A DNA stretch of 64,000 bases, taken from Caenorhabditis elegans. Its lineage: Eukaryota > Nematoda > Chromadorea > Rhabditida > Rhabditidae. The stretch lies in contig NC_003281.10 of the NCBI RefSeq assembly GCF_000002985.6, positions 3,472,001-3,536,000 of the forward strand, given 5' to 3'. Position 1 is the stretch's first letter, and each line of letters starts with the position of its first letter. This document shows, in pieces, positions 1 to 10,595 of this stretch. The position numbers and the translations under genes were made by a program. The notes under the pieces were generated by a model. That model was given only the letters and a program-made list of their open reading frames with translations, was not told the DNA's origin and did no database searches.

Positions 1-8
1 AGGTAAAA

Positions 9-1568
9 ATGCCAAAGGACAAGAAGAAAGACGAAGTGACAGAGGTTGAGCATGTCGATCGGAATATTTCGTCGTTTTCTCAAATTTCACATCTCAGTAA
101 GCATTTTTTTGAGCTCTGCGCCACATTTGACGCGCAAATCTTCAATTATTCCATGGTTTCGTATGCATTAGAAATTGATCTGGCGGAGCAGCAGCTGTTG
201 CTCTGTGCTCAGCTCCTCCGCGGGAAAATCGTAAATAGAATTTGCGCGTCAAATACGGTGCATTGGGTCTGTAGATCAAAATAAATGTGTTGCTTCTTAG
301 GCTGAGGCTTAGGTTCAGGCTTGGGCTTAAGCTTAGGCTCAATCTTAGGCTTAGTCCTAGGCTTAGGCTCAGGCTGAGGGTTAAACTTAGGTTTAGGCGT
401 AGGCGCAGGCGCAGGCGCTGGCTCAGGATTTGGCTTAGGCTTAGGCTCAATCTTAGGCTTATGTTAGGCTTAGGCTTACGCTTAGGCTTAGGCTTACGCT
501 TAGGCTCAGACTTAAGCCTAAGCGGGATAAATTTTCGAAATCTTCCAAAAATTGAATTCCAGTCGATGCGGAAATCATCACTCGTCTCACTTTGAGCCAC
601 AACAAGCTCACTTCAGTACCACCAAATATTGCGGATTTGGTCAGTCTTCAGGTAAGCCAACCCTACATCAAGGTAATCTTCTTAATCCAATCTTTAAAAA
701 ATTGCAGTCCCTGAATTTGTGGAATAACCAAATCGAGGATCTACCTCCATCGATTTCATCTCTTCCAAAACTTCGAATTCTTAACGTCGGAATGAACAAG
801 CTGTCGATTCTGCCACGTGGATTCGGATCCTTCCCAGAGCTGGAAATTCTTGATTTGACCTACAACAATTTGAGTGAACGATCATTGCCTGGAAACTTTT
901 TCTTTATGCGTAAGTGGGGGAAAAATTGGAATTTTAAATTCTTGTTAGGACTGGAATAAGTTTGATCTACAATAAATGCGGGAACGTTTCGCCCAGAAAA
1001 ATGTGATGTTGTACACTACATCAGTTAAAAAAGCTGAATCTGGGGCATCCGGTGTTCCCTTCTCCGAAAAAACCTCTCCCAATTTCCAGAAACCCTCCGC
1101 GCCTTGTACCTCGGAGACAATGATTTCGAAATGCTCCCCGGAGACGTCGAAAATCTTACAAATTTGCAAATCCTCGTGCTCCGTGAAAACGATTTGCTCA
1201 CTCTTCCAAAAGAGCTGGGAAAGCTGACACGTCTCCGTGAGCTTCATATTCAGGGAAATCGTCTGGCTATGATTCCACCAGAGCTCGGAAATTTGGAGTT
1301 GGTCGGGTCAAAGCAGGTGCTCAGATTGGAGCACAATCCATTTATTCCGAGAATTGAGGTACATATATATTTTATTTATTTTTTATTTAAAAATTTTCTG
1401 TGATTTTAGGAGCAATTCGAGGCCAACGGAGCCGCCGGAGTCTGGGCTCACATCAGAACTGACGACTATCGATATTTCTTCGGTCGTCAGGAACCATCGT
1501 CAACTCCAGTTCCACCAAAAAGAAATAAGGAGAAGAAAGTATCGAGAAAAGGAATTCAACAAGCCTAA
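9..1568 (+). CDS. rsu-1: Ras suppressor protein 1 homologue, leucine-rich repeat adaptor
   Basis: Five exons keep one frame: 9-96, 563-651, 708-909, 1090-1358 and 1410-1568, giving 268 residues against about 277 for human RSU1. The protein is a run of LRRs of the L-x-x-L-x-L-x-x-N-x-L type, with near-identity to RSU1 in [34 protein letters not shown] and HIQGNRL. The basic, proline-containing tail ([13 protein letters not shown]) is also as in RSU1. RSU1 proteins bind PINCH (UNC-97 in worms) in the ILK-PINCH-parvin complex at integrin attachments, so a muscle dense-body role is inferred from the family. The start at 9 is chosen because it begins a charged N-terminus of family length; the window opens only 8 bases upstream, so promoter and 5'UTR are missing. 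Intron 1 (97-562) holds a telomere-like tract and intron 3 a piece of a dispersed palindromic repeat. Confidence 0.93.
294..522 (+). repeat. Degenerate interstitial telomere-like (TTAGGC)n tract
   Basis: About 230 bases made of TTAGGC, TCAGGC, CTAGGC and TTACGC-like hexamers, lying in rsu-1 intron 1. TTAGGC is the C. elegans telomeric repeat; here the G-rich strand is the coding strand. Many hexamers are mutated. The Leu/Arg-rich open frames across it are artefacts of the 6-base period. Confidence 0.9.
958..1028. repeat. Fragment of dispersed palindromic repeat (GCGGGA family)
   Basis: The segment TTTGATCTACAATAAATGCG, then GGGAACGTTTCGCCCAG and a TGATGT core, resembles one arm of the elements at 1981-2131 and 14911-15042. 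It lies in rsu-1 intron 3. The second arm is missing. Confidence 0.55.
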
Positions 1569-1699
1569 AATTGCCATTTCAACCCAAAAAATTTTTTGAC
1601 CTACTCATGGTGCTGCCTAAATAATGCTTTACTTTGTTCAATATTGAATTGAATTCAATCATTTAATTGTGCCTTTTTACACTGCAAATAAGAAATACT

Positions 1700-1705
1700 A
1701 ATAAA
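1700..1705 (+). terminator. Poly(A) signal AATAAA of rsu-1
   Basis: A canonical AATAAA about 130 bases after the rsu-1 stop codon at 1566-1568, a usual distance for a nematode 3'UTR. It is the clearest candidate 3'-end signal for this gene. Confidence 0.65.
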
Positions 1706-1980
1706 ATTCTATCGAGACAAAAATCATCATTTTATTCAAAAATTATGCAAAAACTTGTTTGGATTTTGCGTTGGTCAGCAGAGAATTCATGGTAAGACTA
1801 GATTATGTAATAAAAAATTAATAAAATTATGCGTGATAGGAAGGGGAATTGGGGAACCAAAATATGACAGAAGCCAGGAAAACCAGTAAAGGGAATTTTT
1901 AACAAATTGAAAAATAATCGAAACATAATAATATTAGCAGAATTATTGTGTCTTTGATAGTTTTCGGTGCAATACTGGTG

Positions 1981-2131
1981 TCAGACTGCCCCATTACGGT
2001 TTGACCTACAAAAAATGCGGGAATTTTTGCATGACGGCAGCACGTCCTCTAATCATGCAAAATCAGTTGAGAACTCTACTCCCGCATTTTTTGTAGATCT
2101 TCGTAGATCAAACCGAAATGGGACATTCTGA
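1981..2131. repeat. Palindromic MITE-like element, GCGGGA family, copy 1
   Basis: An inverted repeat: the left end TCAGACTGCCCCATTACGG and right end CCGAAATGGGACATTCTGA are imperfect reverse complements. Internal arms GATCTAC...AAAATGCGGGA and CCCGCATTTTTTGTAGATC also pair. It lies between the tail-to-tail genes ending at 1568 and 2255. Related copies are at 2649-2817, 14621-14790, 14911-15042 and 28427-28604. Confidence 0.8.
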
Positions 2132-2254
2132 CTACTCGGCCACTGGGATGAATTAATTATGACAGCCGTCATTGGCACCAGTCACGATGCACCATATCTT
2201 ACGCGCAAATTCAAAACTTCACCAGTACCTATTAAACACACAATAAAATAGATC

Positions 2255-3450
2255 CTAATGTTTAAAAATCGAAAAGCACGAAAAAACGCGTCTCAAGTGA
2301 CTTTTCCTCTTCTTCTTCGGCGGGTACGGTAGATGTGTGAAGCTTCTCGAAATTGAGCATTTCTCATGATTTGCGAACATTGGATTTATATGGGATTCTG
2401 GTATTGATGAGATTGTTGTGGTTGTTGAAGGGTTTCCAGTTGAAAAAAGATTTCGGAGAGATGAGTAGAAGCCTGTCGACGAGCGAACTTTGTAGTCGTC
2501 CTGGAAAATTTTATTTATTTGGAGTTCTGAGAAGTGATTTTTGCACGTGGTGCCAGAGTTTCCAATTTCGGCTTGATCTACGTAGATCTAAAAAAAATGC
2601 GGGAGAAGAGACGCAGAATTTTCAACTGATTTAAATACAACCTGATACCCACGTGATGTCAGGCTGTCTCAATACAGTTTGATCTACAAAAAATGCGAGA
2701 ATTTTTTGCCCAAAAGAATGTGACGTCAGCACGTTCTTAACCATGCGAAATCAGGTAAGATAATCTCCCGCATTTTTTGAAGATCAAACCGAAATGGGAA
2801 TTTCTGACTCCACGTGGACACCGTGTGTTTTTGTGCATTGAATTTTTGAATTTGTGCGGAAAATTTGGACCATCGAATAATCAATGCATCAGATTTCACG
2901 CGCAAGTTTTTGATTGACTGAAATATTGTCTCCAGATCTTTTGAACTTGTTTTTTTCGTTATTTCGAGCCAGAAAAAGTGTAGTTTGTCAAACAACAAAA
3001 TATTTAGATATTAGGAAAATAATTTTGAAAAACTCTGGTCAAAAACTTTTTGGGATAGCCCTGACTGGCCTAAAATCTCACCTGAAACTTCAACAGCTCA
3101 TCAATCTCCACAAAGCCCACTGAAGAGGCTTTTCTGCTATGACACGGTGCTACGTCATCCGCGTGTGACTCCTGTAATTAAATCGATAACTTATTATGTT
3201 TCTCCGCTTATCAGTTTGTGCTCCCCGAAATACTAAAAAATCACAAATTTCACTGATCAATGAGCTCTTGACTCATTCGTAATGAAAAAAATCAATTAAA
3301 AATTCATATTTCATGAATCATACTTACCATATCAGGCGACAGTGCCTGTTCGATATACTGTAGTTTCAGGCGATTTCTCAAATGAATCGGATGATTTCTC
3401 GGCGGTATTTTTGGCGGTACTGATGCATCTTGTGAACTCTCGTTCTGCAT
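2255..3450 (-). CDS. Small unrecognised basic nematode protein, 152 residues
   Basis: Three exons on the minus strand join in frame: 3450-3328 (41 codons, starting MQNESSQDASVPPKIPPR), 3171-3082 (30 codons, a Ser-rich stretch then VGFVEIDELLKFQ) and 2500-2255 (81 codons and TAG). Donors are GTAAG and GTGAG; the acceptors read TTACAG and TTCCAG. The last exon is Ser/Thr-rich and ends in a basic patch, PPKKKRKSHLRRVF, which resembles a bipartite nuclear localisation signal. No signal peptide or membrane span is visible and I recognise no domain. By position I believe this is the C. elegans locus C34C12.4, but I cannot confirm that. Confidence is good that it is a real gene and nil about function. 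Confidence 0.72.
2649..2817. repeat. Palindromic MITE-like element, GCGGGA family, copy 2
   Basis: Bounded by CCACGTG and CCACGTGG, with inner arms GTTTGATCTACAAAAAATGC and GCATTTTTTGAAGATCAAAC. It lies in intron 2 (2501-3081) of the small minus-strand gene. A second, half-degraded copy (2545-2640, with the same CACGTGG end and GCGGGA arm) abuts it. Confidence 0.75.
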
Positions 3451-3851
3451 TTGTGCGTGAAAGATTTGTGATAAAACGTGTTGGTGGAATTTTGAATTTT
3501 TTAGGGCTGAAAAATTAGAAAAATAATAATTTTTTTCATAAAAATCTAGAAAAACGAGTGCTTAAAAGAAAAATGGGACAATGATGATAAGAAGAATGTT
3601 TGATAGATTTCCGGAAACAGTCTTTTCTTTCTCTTAAAACCGACGTTTTAAGAAGAGAAAAAGACCGCCGGATGTGTTATCAGTTAAGCAAGTCAAAGAG
3701 AGACAGAGAGAAAGTGAGAATTCCCGAGAGACGCAGGAATAATGAGGGGGTGGAGATGGGTGATTTTTGGAGAGACATCAAGGTATATTGCAATGTATTT
3801 TGGGAAGTTCTACAAGAAACAAAAGAGCTGCAAGAAGGGATTATAGTTTTA

Positions 3852-3926
3852 GGACGTCACTGGGGTTTGAACCACGGAACATTCGACCAAAAGGCGAAGT
3901 CGTTACCGACTGCGCCACGGGTACAC
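3852..3926 (-). tRNA. Degenerate tRNA-like sequence (tRNA pseudogene or SINE-like relic)
   Basis: Read on the minus strand, TGGCGCAGTCGGTAACGA resembles a pol III A box with a D arm. About 35 bases on, GTGGTTCAAACCC resembles a B box with a T loop. Between them TTCG and CGAA flank a CCTTTTGGT loop. The acceptor stem does not pair and the D, anticodon and T stems contain mismatches, so a functional tRNA is unlikely. Anticodon identity cannot be assigned. Confidence 0.5.
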
Positions 3927-5418
3927 AAACTTAAGGATATTATGAGAAATGCGGAAAGTTCAAAAACACCAGACTTGACGAGCAAAGTTTGAAAATTCAA
4001 AAAGTTGAGAAAAATGCAAAATATTATGAATTCGCGGGATGGTGATAGATAAAAAAAAGTGTAAGGCTTGCAATTTGTAGCGTAAACAAAATAATCAGTT
4101 TTCTGGAATTCCAGGGGGAAAAAACAAAGTTGCTCGTTACAGTAATCGGCTCCGCCTCTTATTTTGCAAGTTTGAATCGTTCAAAGAAGGGTCGCATAAT
4201 TTTTAAATGTTTGGAAATGCCTTTAGAAAATCAAAATATATTTTAAAAATTAGTAGAAGCGTTAAAAACTGAAGTTGTCAAAAATGAGGCCACATAGATT
4301 AGAGAAATTGGTTATTTGGGAGACGCTGATTCGCGAAAAAATGGGGCGGAGTTAAGGTGAGTGGCATAGTTTTTGTACTTAAATTCTTGAAAAATTTACA
4401 GCATACAATGAAAAATTAATATAAAGCAATTTGATGCCCAAAACTTTAACAAAATCAATAATAGACAAGGACAACATTTTGGAAATCTACATCCCCAATT
4501 TTATTGTCTTCGAGATTTGTGAGGTCTCAGTTGATTTCGGCAGATTTTTTCGCTTTTTTTTTAATGTCTATGTTAAGTTCGCATACATTAATAGAAAACT
4601 GAACAAAAACGCCGGAAATCGCTAGTTCAGTGGAGCGAGAATGCATTTCCGGTGAAATTTTTACAGGAGCAAAAATGGAACAAAGAAAAATTAATAGATA
4701 CTTAAAGTGGAAAAAAAATGTAAAAATAGAACTGGGGGTGGTAAGTATATTACTATTACATACAAACAATTTGTAGTTTTAAGACTTTTTTGATCAACTG
4801 GTGATTGTAGGAGGAGCAGTGGGGGAAGAAAAATGAAATGATAAGATGGAATGAAAGAGGAGGAGGAGGAGGAGAGGAATGGCATACAGTTTGGGGGCGG
4901 AAAAGAAAAGAGCATTTCCGGTCTGCAAATTGAGGAACTATTTTTTTAGTTTTTTTGTTTTTCTGTTTTTCTGTTTGTTTTCTGAAACATTTTTCGTTTT
5001 TTTTGCTTAATTTGGAGCAAAACTAATAGAAGACACTGCAAAAAAATAAAATAAAAAGAATATGTTCCGATCTCATTCTGGTCTCTTCCGATCACCAGAA
5101 CACTCAAAAACCCTGTGATTCTCCTCACATGGCAATCTACTCAAAGTTTCCGTTTATTTACTCTAGTTGAATCAAGAAATTAAGTAAATGATGTCAACCT
5201 TTGCACCATTGACTCACTCGGTTTGAGCCGTACGACCTGTACAGCTGTATGATGAATATGCATCCGGTTTTATGATTAAACGATTAAAAACTTTTGCTAA
5301 ACCCAAAAAAAATTGGAATAGAATTTTGTCAACCACTAAATTATACATTTTTTTATTTGAAAACTGAAAAAAACTAGTTTTCACAAAAATTCCAAAAAAA
5401 AAAAACGAAGAACCAGAG

Positions 5419-5650
5419 TCTAAGCCTAAAAACAAAACCAGAGTCTAAGCCTAAAAACAAAATCTTAAAAATCGGAGTCTAAGCCTAAGTCTAAGCCTAA
5501 GCCTACGTCTAAGCCTAAGCTTAAGCCTAAACCTAGATCGAAGCCTAATCCTAAGCCAAAATTAAGCCTAAGCCTAAGCCTAAGCCTAAGCCTAATCCTA
5601 AATTTAAGATTATGCCAAAGCCGAAGCCTAAACTTAAGCCTAAGCCTAAT
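5419..5650 (-). repeat. Second interstitial telomere-like tract, (GCCTAA)n orientation
   Basis: About 230 bases of AAGCCT hexamers with many variants (AAGTCT, AATCCT, AAACCT). The purest part, 5565-5595, has five consecutive perfect GCCTAA units. The G-rich strand is the minus strand, so this tract is inverted relative to the one at 294-522. Confidence 0.9.
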
Positions 5651-6001
5651 TTTGGGCGAAAAATCAAGAAAACCTGAAAGCCTAGTCAAAATAAAATTGC
5701 AAAACTCTTTGAAACAACAAAAAATGACGTTTTCTCTCCTGTCGGACATCAAAAGAGCCATTGGCACCAGATGTTTTTCAAATGAAAAATCTGTGATTTT
5801 AAGAGAGAGGAATTTAATAAAATATGATGATGGAGGGTTGGACGGACACCGGAAGTGAAGCAAAATGTGCAAATTTATTGGATTTTATTATATATCGAAT
5901 AGCAGAAGGGCAATGGCAGAAGATGACGGGGAATTATCTAGGAATTTGCTCGAGTTATACTTTATATAAAACTACTAAAAAAGTGCCCGGGAAGGAATCT
6001 T

Positions 6002-6200
6002 AGCAACCGACATCATACGGTTTTCAATGTAGCGGCGGGCACTTCACTGGTCTCATATTGAGGCGAACATCTCAGTCTTAAACATTGCGGCCGACACCTC
6101 CCGGTTTTTTTCTAACAGCTGAAACTTGACAGTTTTCATACAGCGACCGACACATTACGGCTTTAGCGGCCGACATTATACAGGTTTTATCTAGTGGCCT
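6002..6200. repeat. Degenerate tandem repeat, about 27-base unit (GCGGCCGACA...CGGTTTT)
   Basis: Some six to seven diverged units share AGCGGCCGACA followed by a variable TTACGGTTTT segment, for example near 6002, 6030, 6060, 6087, 6140 and 6164. The phrase CCGACA recurs. I do not recognise it as a named repeat, and no reading frame persists through it. Confidence 0.6.
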
Positions 6201-6506
6201 TCAAAACAAAACCCATAATACTATTGACGTCGGGCTGAGGTCAGTTTAAGGTAAAGTGCTGCTTAAAAGTACCAAACCAAAAAACACAGGCAAAAAATGA
6301 CGACGCTAAAAAGTTCAAAACTAGTGTGAAAAATTTATGGAATGTGTATGTAAATTATATTGAAAAAATAAAATCATGTTCTGTACTAGTTGTACTGTAC
6401 AATTTTTAATGCACCTTCATTATTTACAGGTGTTTCTAAAAAACTGCCAATTGCAGGTTTTAAGTTTTACAGTTTCAAAATTACAAGATACATGCTATTG
6501 ATACAA

Positions 6507-6845
6507 GGTAAGCAGGTAGGCAGGCAGGCAGACATGAATGTCTGCCTGCCTACACTCGATGTTTAATCTCGTTGTACTTTTTGTTGTTATTTAACAATAC
6601 AAGATGATTGGTGTCTAGTGGTATTTACCAACGTCTTACTATTTTCATATTTGCAGATGAGTGCAGCACTGAAACGGAAATAACAATACAAACGAGGAAC
6701 TAAATTATCACAGTGATAACACATTAAAATTTCAAATTTCAAAAACGCGTGAAATCGGGGTTTCAAAACCTAAATGCCTACATGCCTACATGCCTGCTTG
6801 GCTACATGCCTACATGCCCACATGCCTACATGCCTACCTGAATGT
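6507..6845. repeat. GCAGGTAGGCAGG palindrome and TACATGCC tandem array
   Basis: TAGGCAGGCAGGCAGACAT is followed after two bases by the reverse complement ATGTCTGCCTGCCTA, which could form a hairpin (6515-6553). At 6774-6843 the octamer TACATGCC repeats about eight times with variants such as CACATGCC and TGCTTGGC. The same vocabulary recurs at 7330-7640, 7885-7935, 8839-8950 and 43935-44555. Confidence 0.75.
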
Positions 6846-7152
6846 GTTTTGAATCCAATTCCCTCCCAAAAATAGAAAATATCTTCCATCTTCGTAACCC
6901 CCTCCTCTCGAATCAAACTCCTTTCAGTTTTCCGTCATTCTCTCTTGATTTTATCTCGTAAATTGTTTATCTCCGAGAATTTTTGAGAAAAAGAGATTTC
7001 AACCAGTGTATACGTGTCGTCGGCTGATGATGGAGATAAGCTGGAAATGTGGAGGAAAAGAGGGGGAAGACCCTAGTTTTGGTTATTCATTTTCATTTTA
7101 TTATTTTTTTTTATTCCACAGGATTGGAGGCTCATGTAAAAAAGTATGAAAT

Positions 7153-7250
7153 ACACTAAAAATTTGTCAATATTGGCGCCGGCCAATCAGCGGCGCTGGC
7201 GACGCCCTCCCCGAGTCGCTGATTGGTCGGAGAAATTTTTGGTGTAATTT
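7153..7250. repeat. GC-rich hairpin (GGCCAATCAGCG / CGCTGATTGGTC)
   Basis: Arms ACACTAAAAATTTG...GGCCAATCAGCG and CGCTGATTGGTCGGAGAAAT...GGTGT pair over about 30 bases around a GC-rich loop (GCGCTGGCGACGCCCTCCCC). It stands out sharply from the AT-rich surroundings and is probably a small MITE-like element. Confidence 0.7.
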
Positions 7251-7329
7251 TTATTTTTAAATTTTTTATTTGGAGAACTTGGCGTGACCGCGTTTTATAC
7301 AAAATTTGAAGTAATAGCCTACACTGTGT

Positions 7330-7640
7330 TCACGGCCTGCATACATACCTACATGCCTACACCATACCTTAATTCCGATGTGCTTACGTACCTGCATCAT
7401 GCCTGCCTACCTACAAACCTACACCGCGCCTGAATGCCTACGTACCGTACCTACATTATGTCTGCCTATATCATTCAAACCTATCTTCCTATGTACTTAG
7501 GCTGTGCATGCCTGCCTACCTGCCTACGTTTCCACATTATGGCAAATTGCAAAGTTGCCTACATTCCGATAACCCGCTTGCCTATGCGCTTACATCGCGC
7601 CTACCTACCTTCGTACCTATTGACTGTGCCTATTGGCGGG
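7330..7640. repeat. Dispersed GCCTAC/GCCTGC-rich tract
   Basis: Irregular array of CTACC, TGCCTAC and GCCTGCCTAC units with other bases between. It shares short words with the nearby arrays and loosely resembles the telomeric complement GCCTAA. No coding signal. Confidence 0.6.
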
Positions 7641-8838
7641 CTGCCTGCCTCAATCATAGTTCAAAGCCATTCTCAAGTAGTGTCTCACAAAGTTATTTCC
7701 GTTTTGGAATATAATTTTTTCCATTTTGTACTTTTCTTCTACCCAGAGCACGTGATCAGATTCTGCTCATTCCCACTTTTCCCAGTCAACAATCACAAAT
7801 GTATATATTTCTTGTTCTCATAGACCAGAAGATTAAATTTGAAACATTCCCCCTATAATATCCATGAGCCATTTTGCAACCGGTCGCCTTCATACCTACC
7901 TATCCTTGCCTGCCTAGGTCTACGACATGCCTACCGCCTTTTTTCAACCTTTTGTAAGTCTTTGAACAATAGAGATTCACGCTCAGGTACAAGGCAGGCC
8001 ATTAAGATCCCATTAAGGTCCTTTTGTCGGAGTTTTTGAGATTTCTGGTCTCGCAGCGAAGTTTACAATTTTTCTAACACTCCACCTCAAAATATTCCAA
8101 CAGAAAACATGGTGTACACTTCAAATTTCAAAAAATAAAATTTATGGAGTACGTGCTTCGTCATGACTACGGCTTTTCGTTTTCCGACTTCTCGGCAATG
8201 TCTAAGCTGCCGCAATGGAATCCTACCTGCCTTCTTACAAAGCGACCTGCGCCAGGCTCGTAGGCATGAGGAAAACATCACCTATCACCTCGATGCATCA
8301 TAGTTAACAATTTGGCATTTAGTCGATTACTAATCATATCACATGACTCACGCCATCAGAATATATATATATATCCTTCTTCATCTTTTCTGTTTGTAAC
8401 GCGTAGTTGTCGGAACCTAGACAGGGTGAATGAAGAGAGTCTTGACCTTGAATCCTCTCTCTCTCTTTCTCATATTCTCTTATTCCGTGGATTTCATTTC
8501 ATACAGTTCATTCATCTCATTTAGTTTTCCGCCTTTTCACTTGTTTTAAACCCCCCCCCCCCCAATTCATTCAAAATCTAGGTATCTAGGTACAAGAATT
8601 GAAATTTTGCACGTCAAATATGGTGCATTTGGAATACCTTCCTTTTGAATTCTCAAAATTCAGTTTTTTTCTTTGGGGAAATTTGTTTAAATGTTTATTA
8701 TAAAGATACATTTTATAAAATCTTCTCCAAAATTTTCTGTATTTTAAAAAAACAAACACCACTTTTTTCGATGCACCATGTTTCAACCGATCCAATATAC
8801 CATATTAAAAAAAAATGTTTGGCTTTTAAGCATTAAAT

Positions 8839-8950
8839 CACCTGACTATAGATGCCTGCCTACAGATGCCTACCAACATTAAAGATTACCTAAGCCTATT
8901 CGGAGATAGGCGGTAGGCAGGTACGTAGGCATAAAGCCTGGCTGCCTACT
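8839..8950. repeat. Inverted TGCCTGCCTAC repeat
   Basis: GATGCCTGCCTACAGATGCC on the left, and TAGGCGGTAGGCAGGTACGT then AGGCATAAAGCC on the right, form an imperfect inverted repeat around an AT-rich centre. Confidence 0.6.
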
Positions 8951-9299
8951 TACTCATATGAATATATATAATTTGCAAAAAGACTTTCGTTCTCTAAATC
9001 TCGCCTCTTCAAAAACAGGAATCCGTGGACACGGATGACTACACATATATCTAAATAGTAACTTTTTGAGTGAAAAGATCTTTCAATTTCATCTTAATTT
9101 CTCCCTCACCCACCCTACCGCCTTCCCAAATGTTCCAATTTTCCCTCCCCCACACACTCACTGACCGGAATACTTTTCCCGAAGAAGATGGAAGGATTTG
9201 ATAATTAGACACGCGCGCGTACAGGCAAAAGATGACACCTATTATCCACTTTTTATTCTATTCTTTCCGGATGTCATGGATCTCTTTTTGAAACAATTC

Positions 9300-10100
9300 A
9301 CTTTTTGGAATTTTCATTGGACAAATTTTGAATTTTTTTTCTAATAGATTTTGTAATCTCGTAAAAGTCTTTCAAAAAGATTTGTTTTTTTTTAATTTTT
9401 TAAAAAAATATTTTTTCAGTTTTTATGTAGTTTTTCTTACAATTTCCAATTTTTCAAGATTTTTAAAAGAAAAATATTAATTTTTTATTTAAAAAAAATG
9501 TTTAATTTAAATTTAAACTTTTTAGACCCGATTTCATTTTTAATTTGAAAAATATTTATTTCCTCCAAAAACCAAAAAACTAGAAACTTTACAGGAATTT
9601 CTAGGAAAAAAATCATTATTCTGAAAAATTGTAAATTAAAAAGTATTTAGGATAACTCCAAAACCTGATCTTTTGAGTAGTATTTTCAAAATTTATGTGT
9701 AAAATTGATTTTTTTCCATCTTATTTTTTAATATTCTAATTTTTGGGTTTTATGTGGTTTTTTTTCAATGAAATATTAAATTTAAAATTTAATTTTTTCA
9801 ATAAAATTGTTCAATTACAGAAATATTTGTTACTTATTGTGTTGCGTATGATGAAAATTCTACAAAAGTTTGGAAAATATCTGAACATATAAAAAAAGCT
9901 TTAAAAAAACCAAAAGAAAAATCTGGAAGAAAAATGATTTTTCTGAAAAAAAATTAGTTTAAAAATATTAAAAAGTGCTCAAAAACATATTAAGAAACAA
10001 ATATTTTCTAATAAAATTTTAAATTTTAAAACAATTTTTTATATTTTAAGTCAAAGATGGTATAGTGTTCAATAATTCAAGATAACTTAGACTTTCATTC
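9300..10100. other. Very AT-rich low-complexity spacer
   Basis: About 800 bases of poly-A/T runs (AAAAATT, TTTTTAAA) with scattered stops in all frames. I see no gene, RNA or ordered repeat in it. Confidence 0.6.
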
Positions 10101-10595
10101 AAATTTCCCTCCTTCAGAATCCATTAAATTCCTTCGTCTCCTGTTTGCCTTTACATAAATTTCCATTACGTTTTCTTCTTCTTCCGTTAACATTTACCAC
10201 CATTCCTTAACTGGAACCGGTTTCATTTCCTTTTTTATTCCCCCCCTGTTCCTGTTCCATTCAGAATATTTGTCGTGATTTTTGTCTTAAAATTTAGAAA
10301 ATTGGAAATTAATTTGCCCATCAAACATGGTGCATTTAGTTGTGGACTCAATGCATTATATTTTATGAGAAAATGTGATAGTGTTAAGAACCTCCCCCCC
10401 CCCAAATTTTTTTAAATTTTCCTCTTTATGTTAAAATTATTCTAATTTTTCTATTTAAAACTTTTTTCTCTGGCTTCTTTCTGCTCTACAAACTCCAAGT
10501 AAAATATGGTGCATTGAGTTGCGGACCCGATGCACCATATCTTACGCGCAAATTTTAATTTTTTTTCCAACCTTTTTTCAATTTTTTCAGCAAAA

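Larger units (their letters stand above)
3451..10595. other. 7.1-kb gene-poor spacer
   Basis: No coding exon could be supported on either strand between the small minus-strand gene and the CRAL-TRIO gene. It holds purine-rich sequence (3640-3770, 4840-4880), the tRNA-like relic, a telomere-like tract, a degenerate 27-base repeat, several GCCTAC/GCCTGC arrays, a GC-rich hairpin, a 13-C homopolymer at 8551-8563 and a very AT-rich stretch at 9300-10100. Two copies of a GCGCGTAAA...GGTGCAT motif occur near 10315 and 10500. The proximal 1-2 kb must include the promoter of the gene starting at 10596. Confidence 0.7.

Noticed and set aside
142..600. Leu/Arg/Ser-rich frames on both strands in the rsu-1 intron
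   Set aside because: They are produced by the 6-base telomere-like repeat, which cannot introduce stops at a regular period; RSU1 exons flank the tract with good splice sites.
3600..3992. 130-codon Arg/Lys/Glu-rich plus-strand frame
   Set aside because: Purine-rich sequence with no splice context, and its end runs through the tRNA-like relic. No recognisable domain.
5465..5872. Long minus-strand frame rich in Leu, Arg, Gly over the second telomere-like tract
   Set aside because: Same repeat artefact as in the rsu-1 intron; no domain, no splice context.
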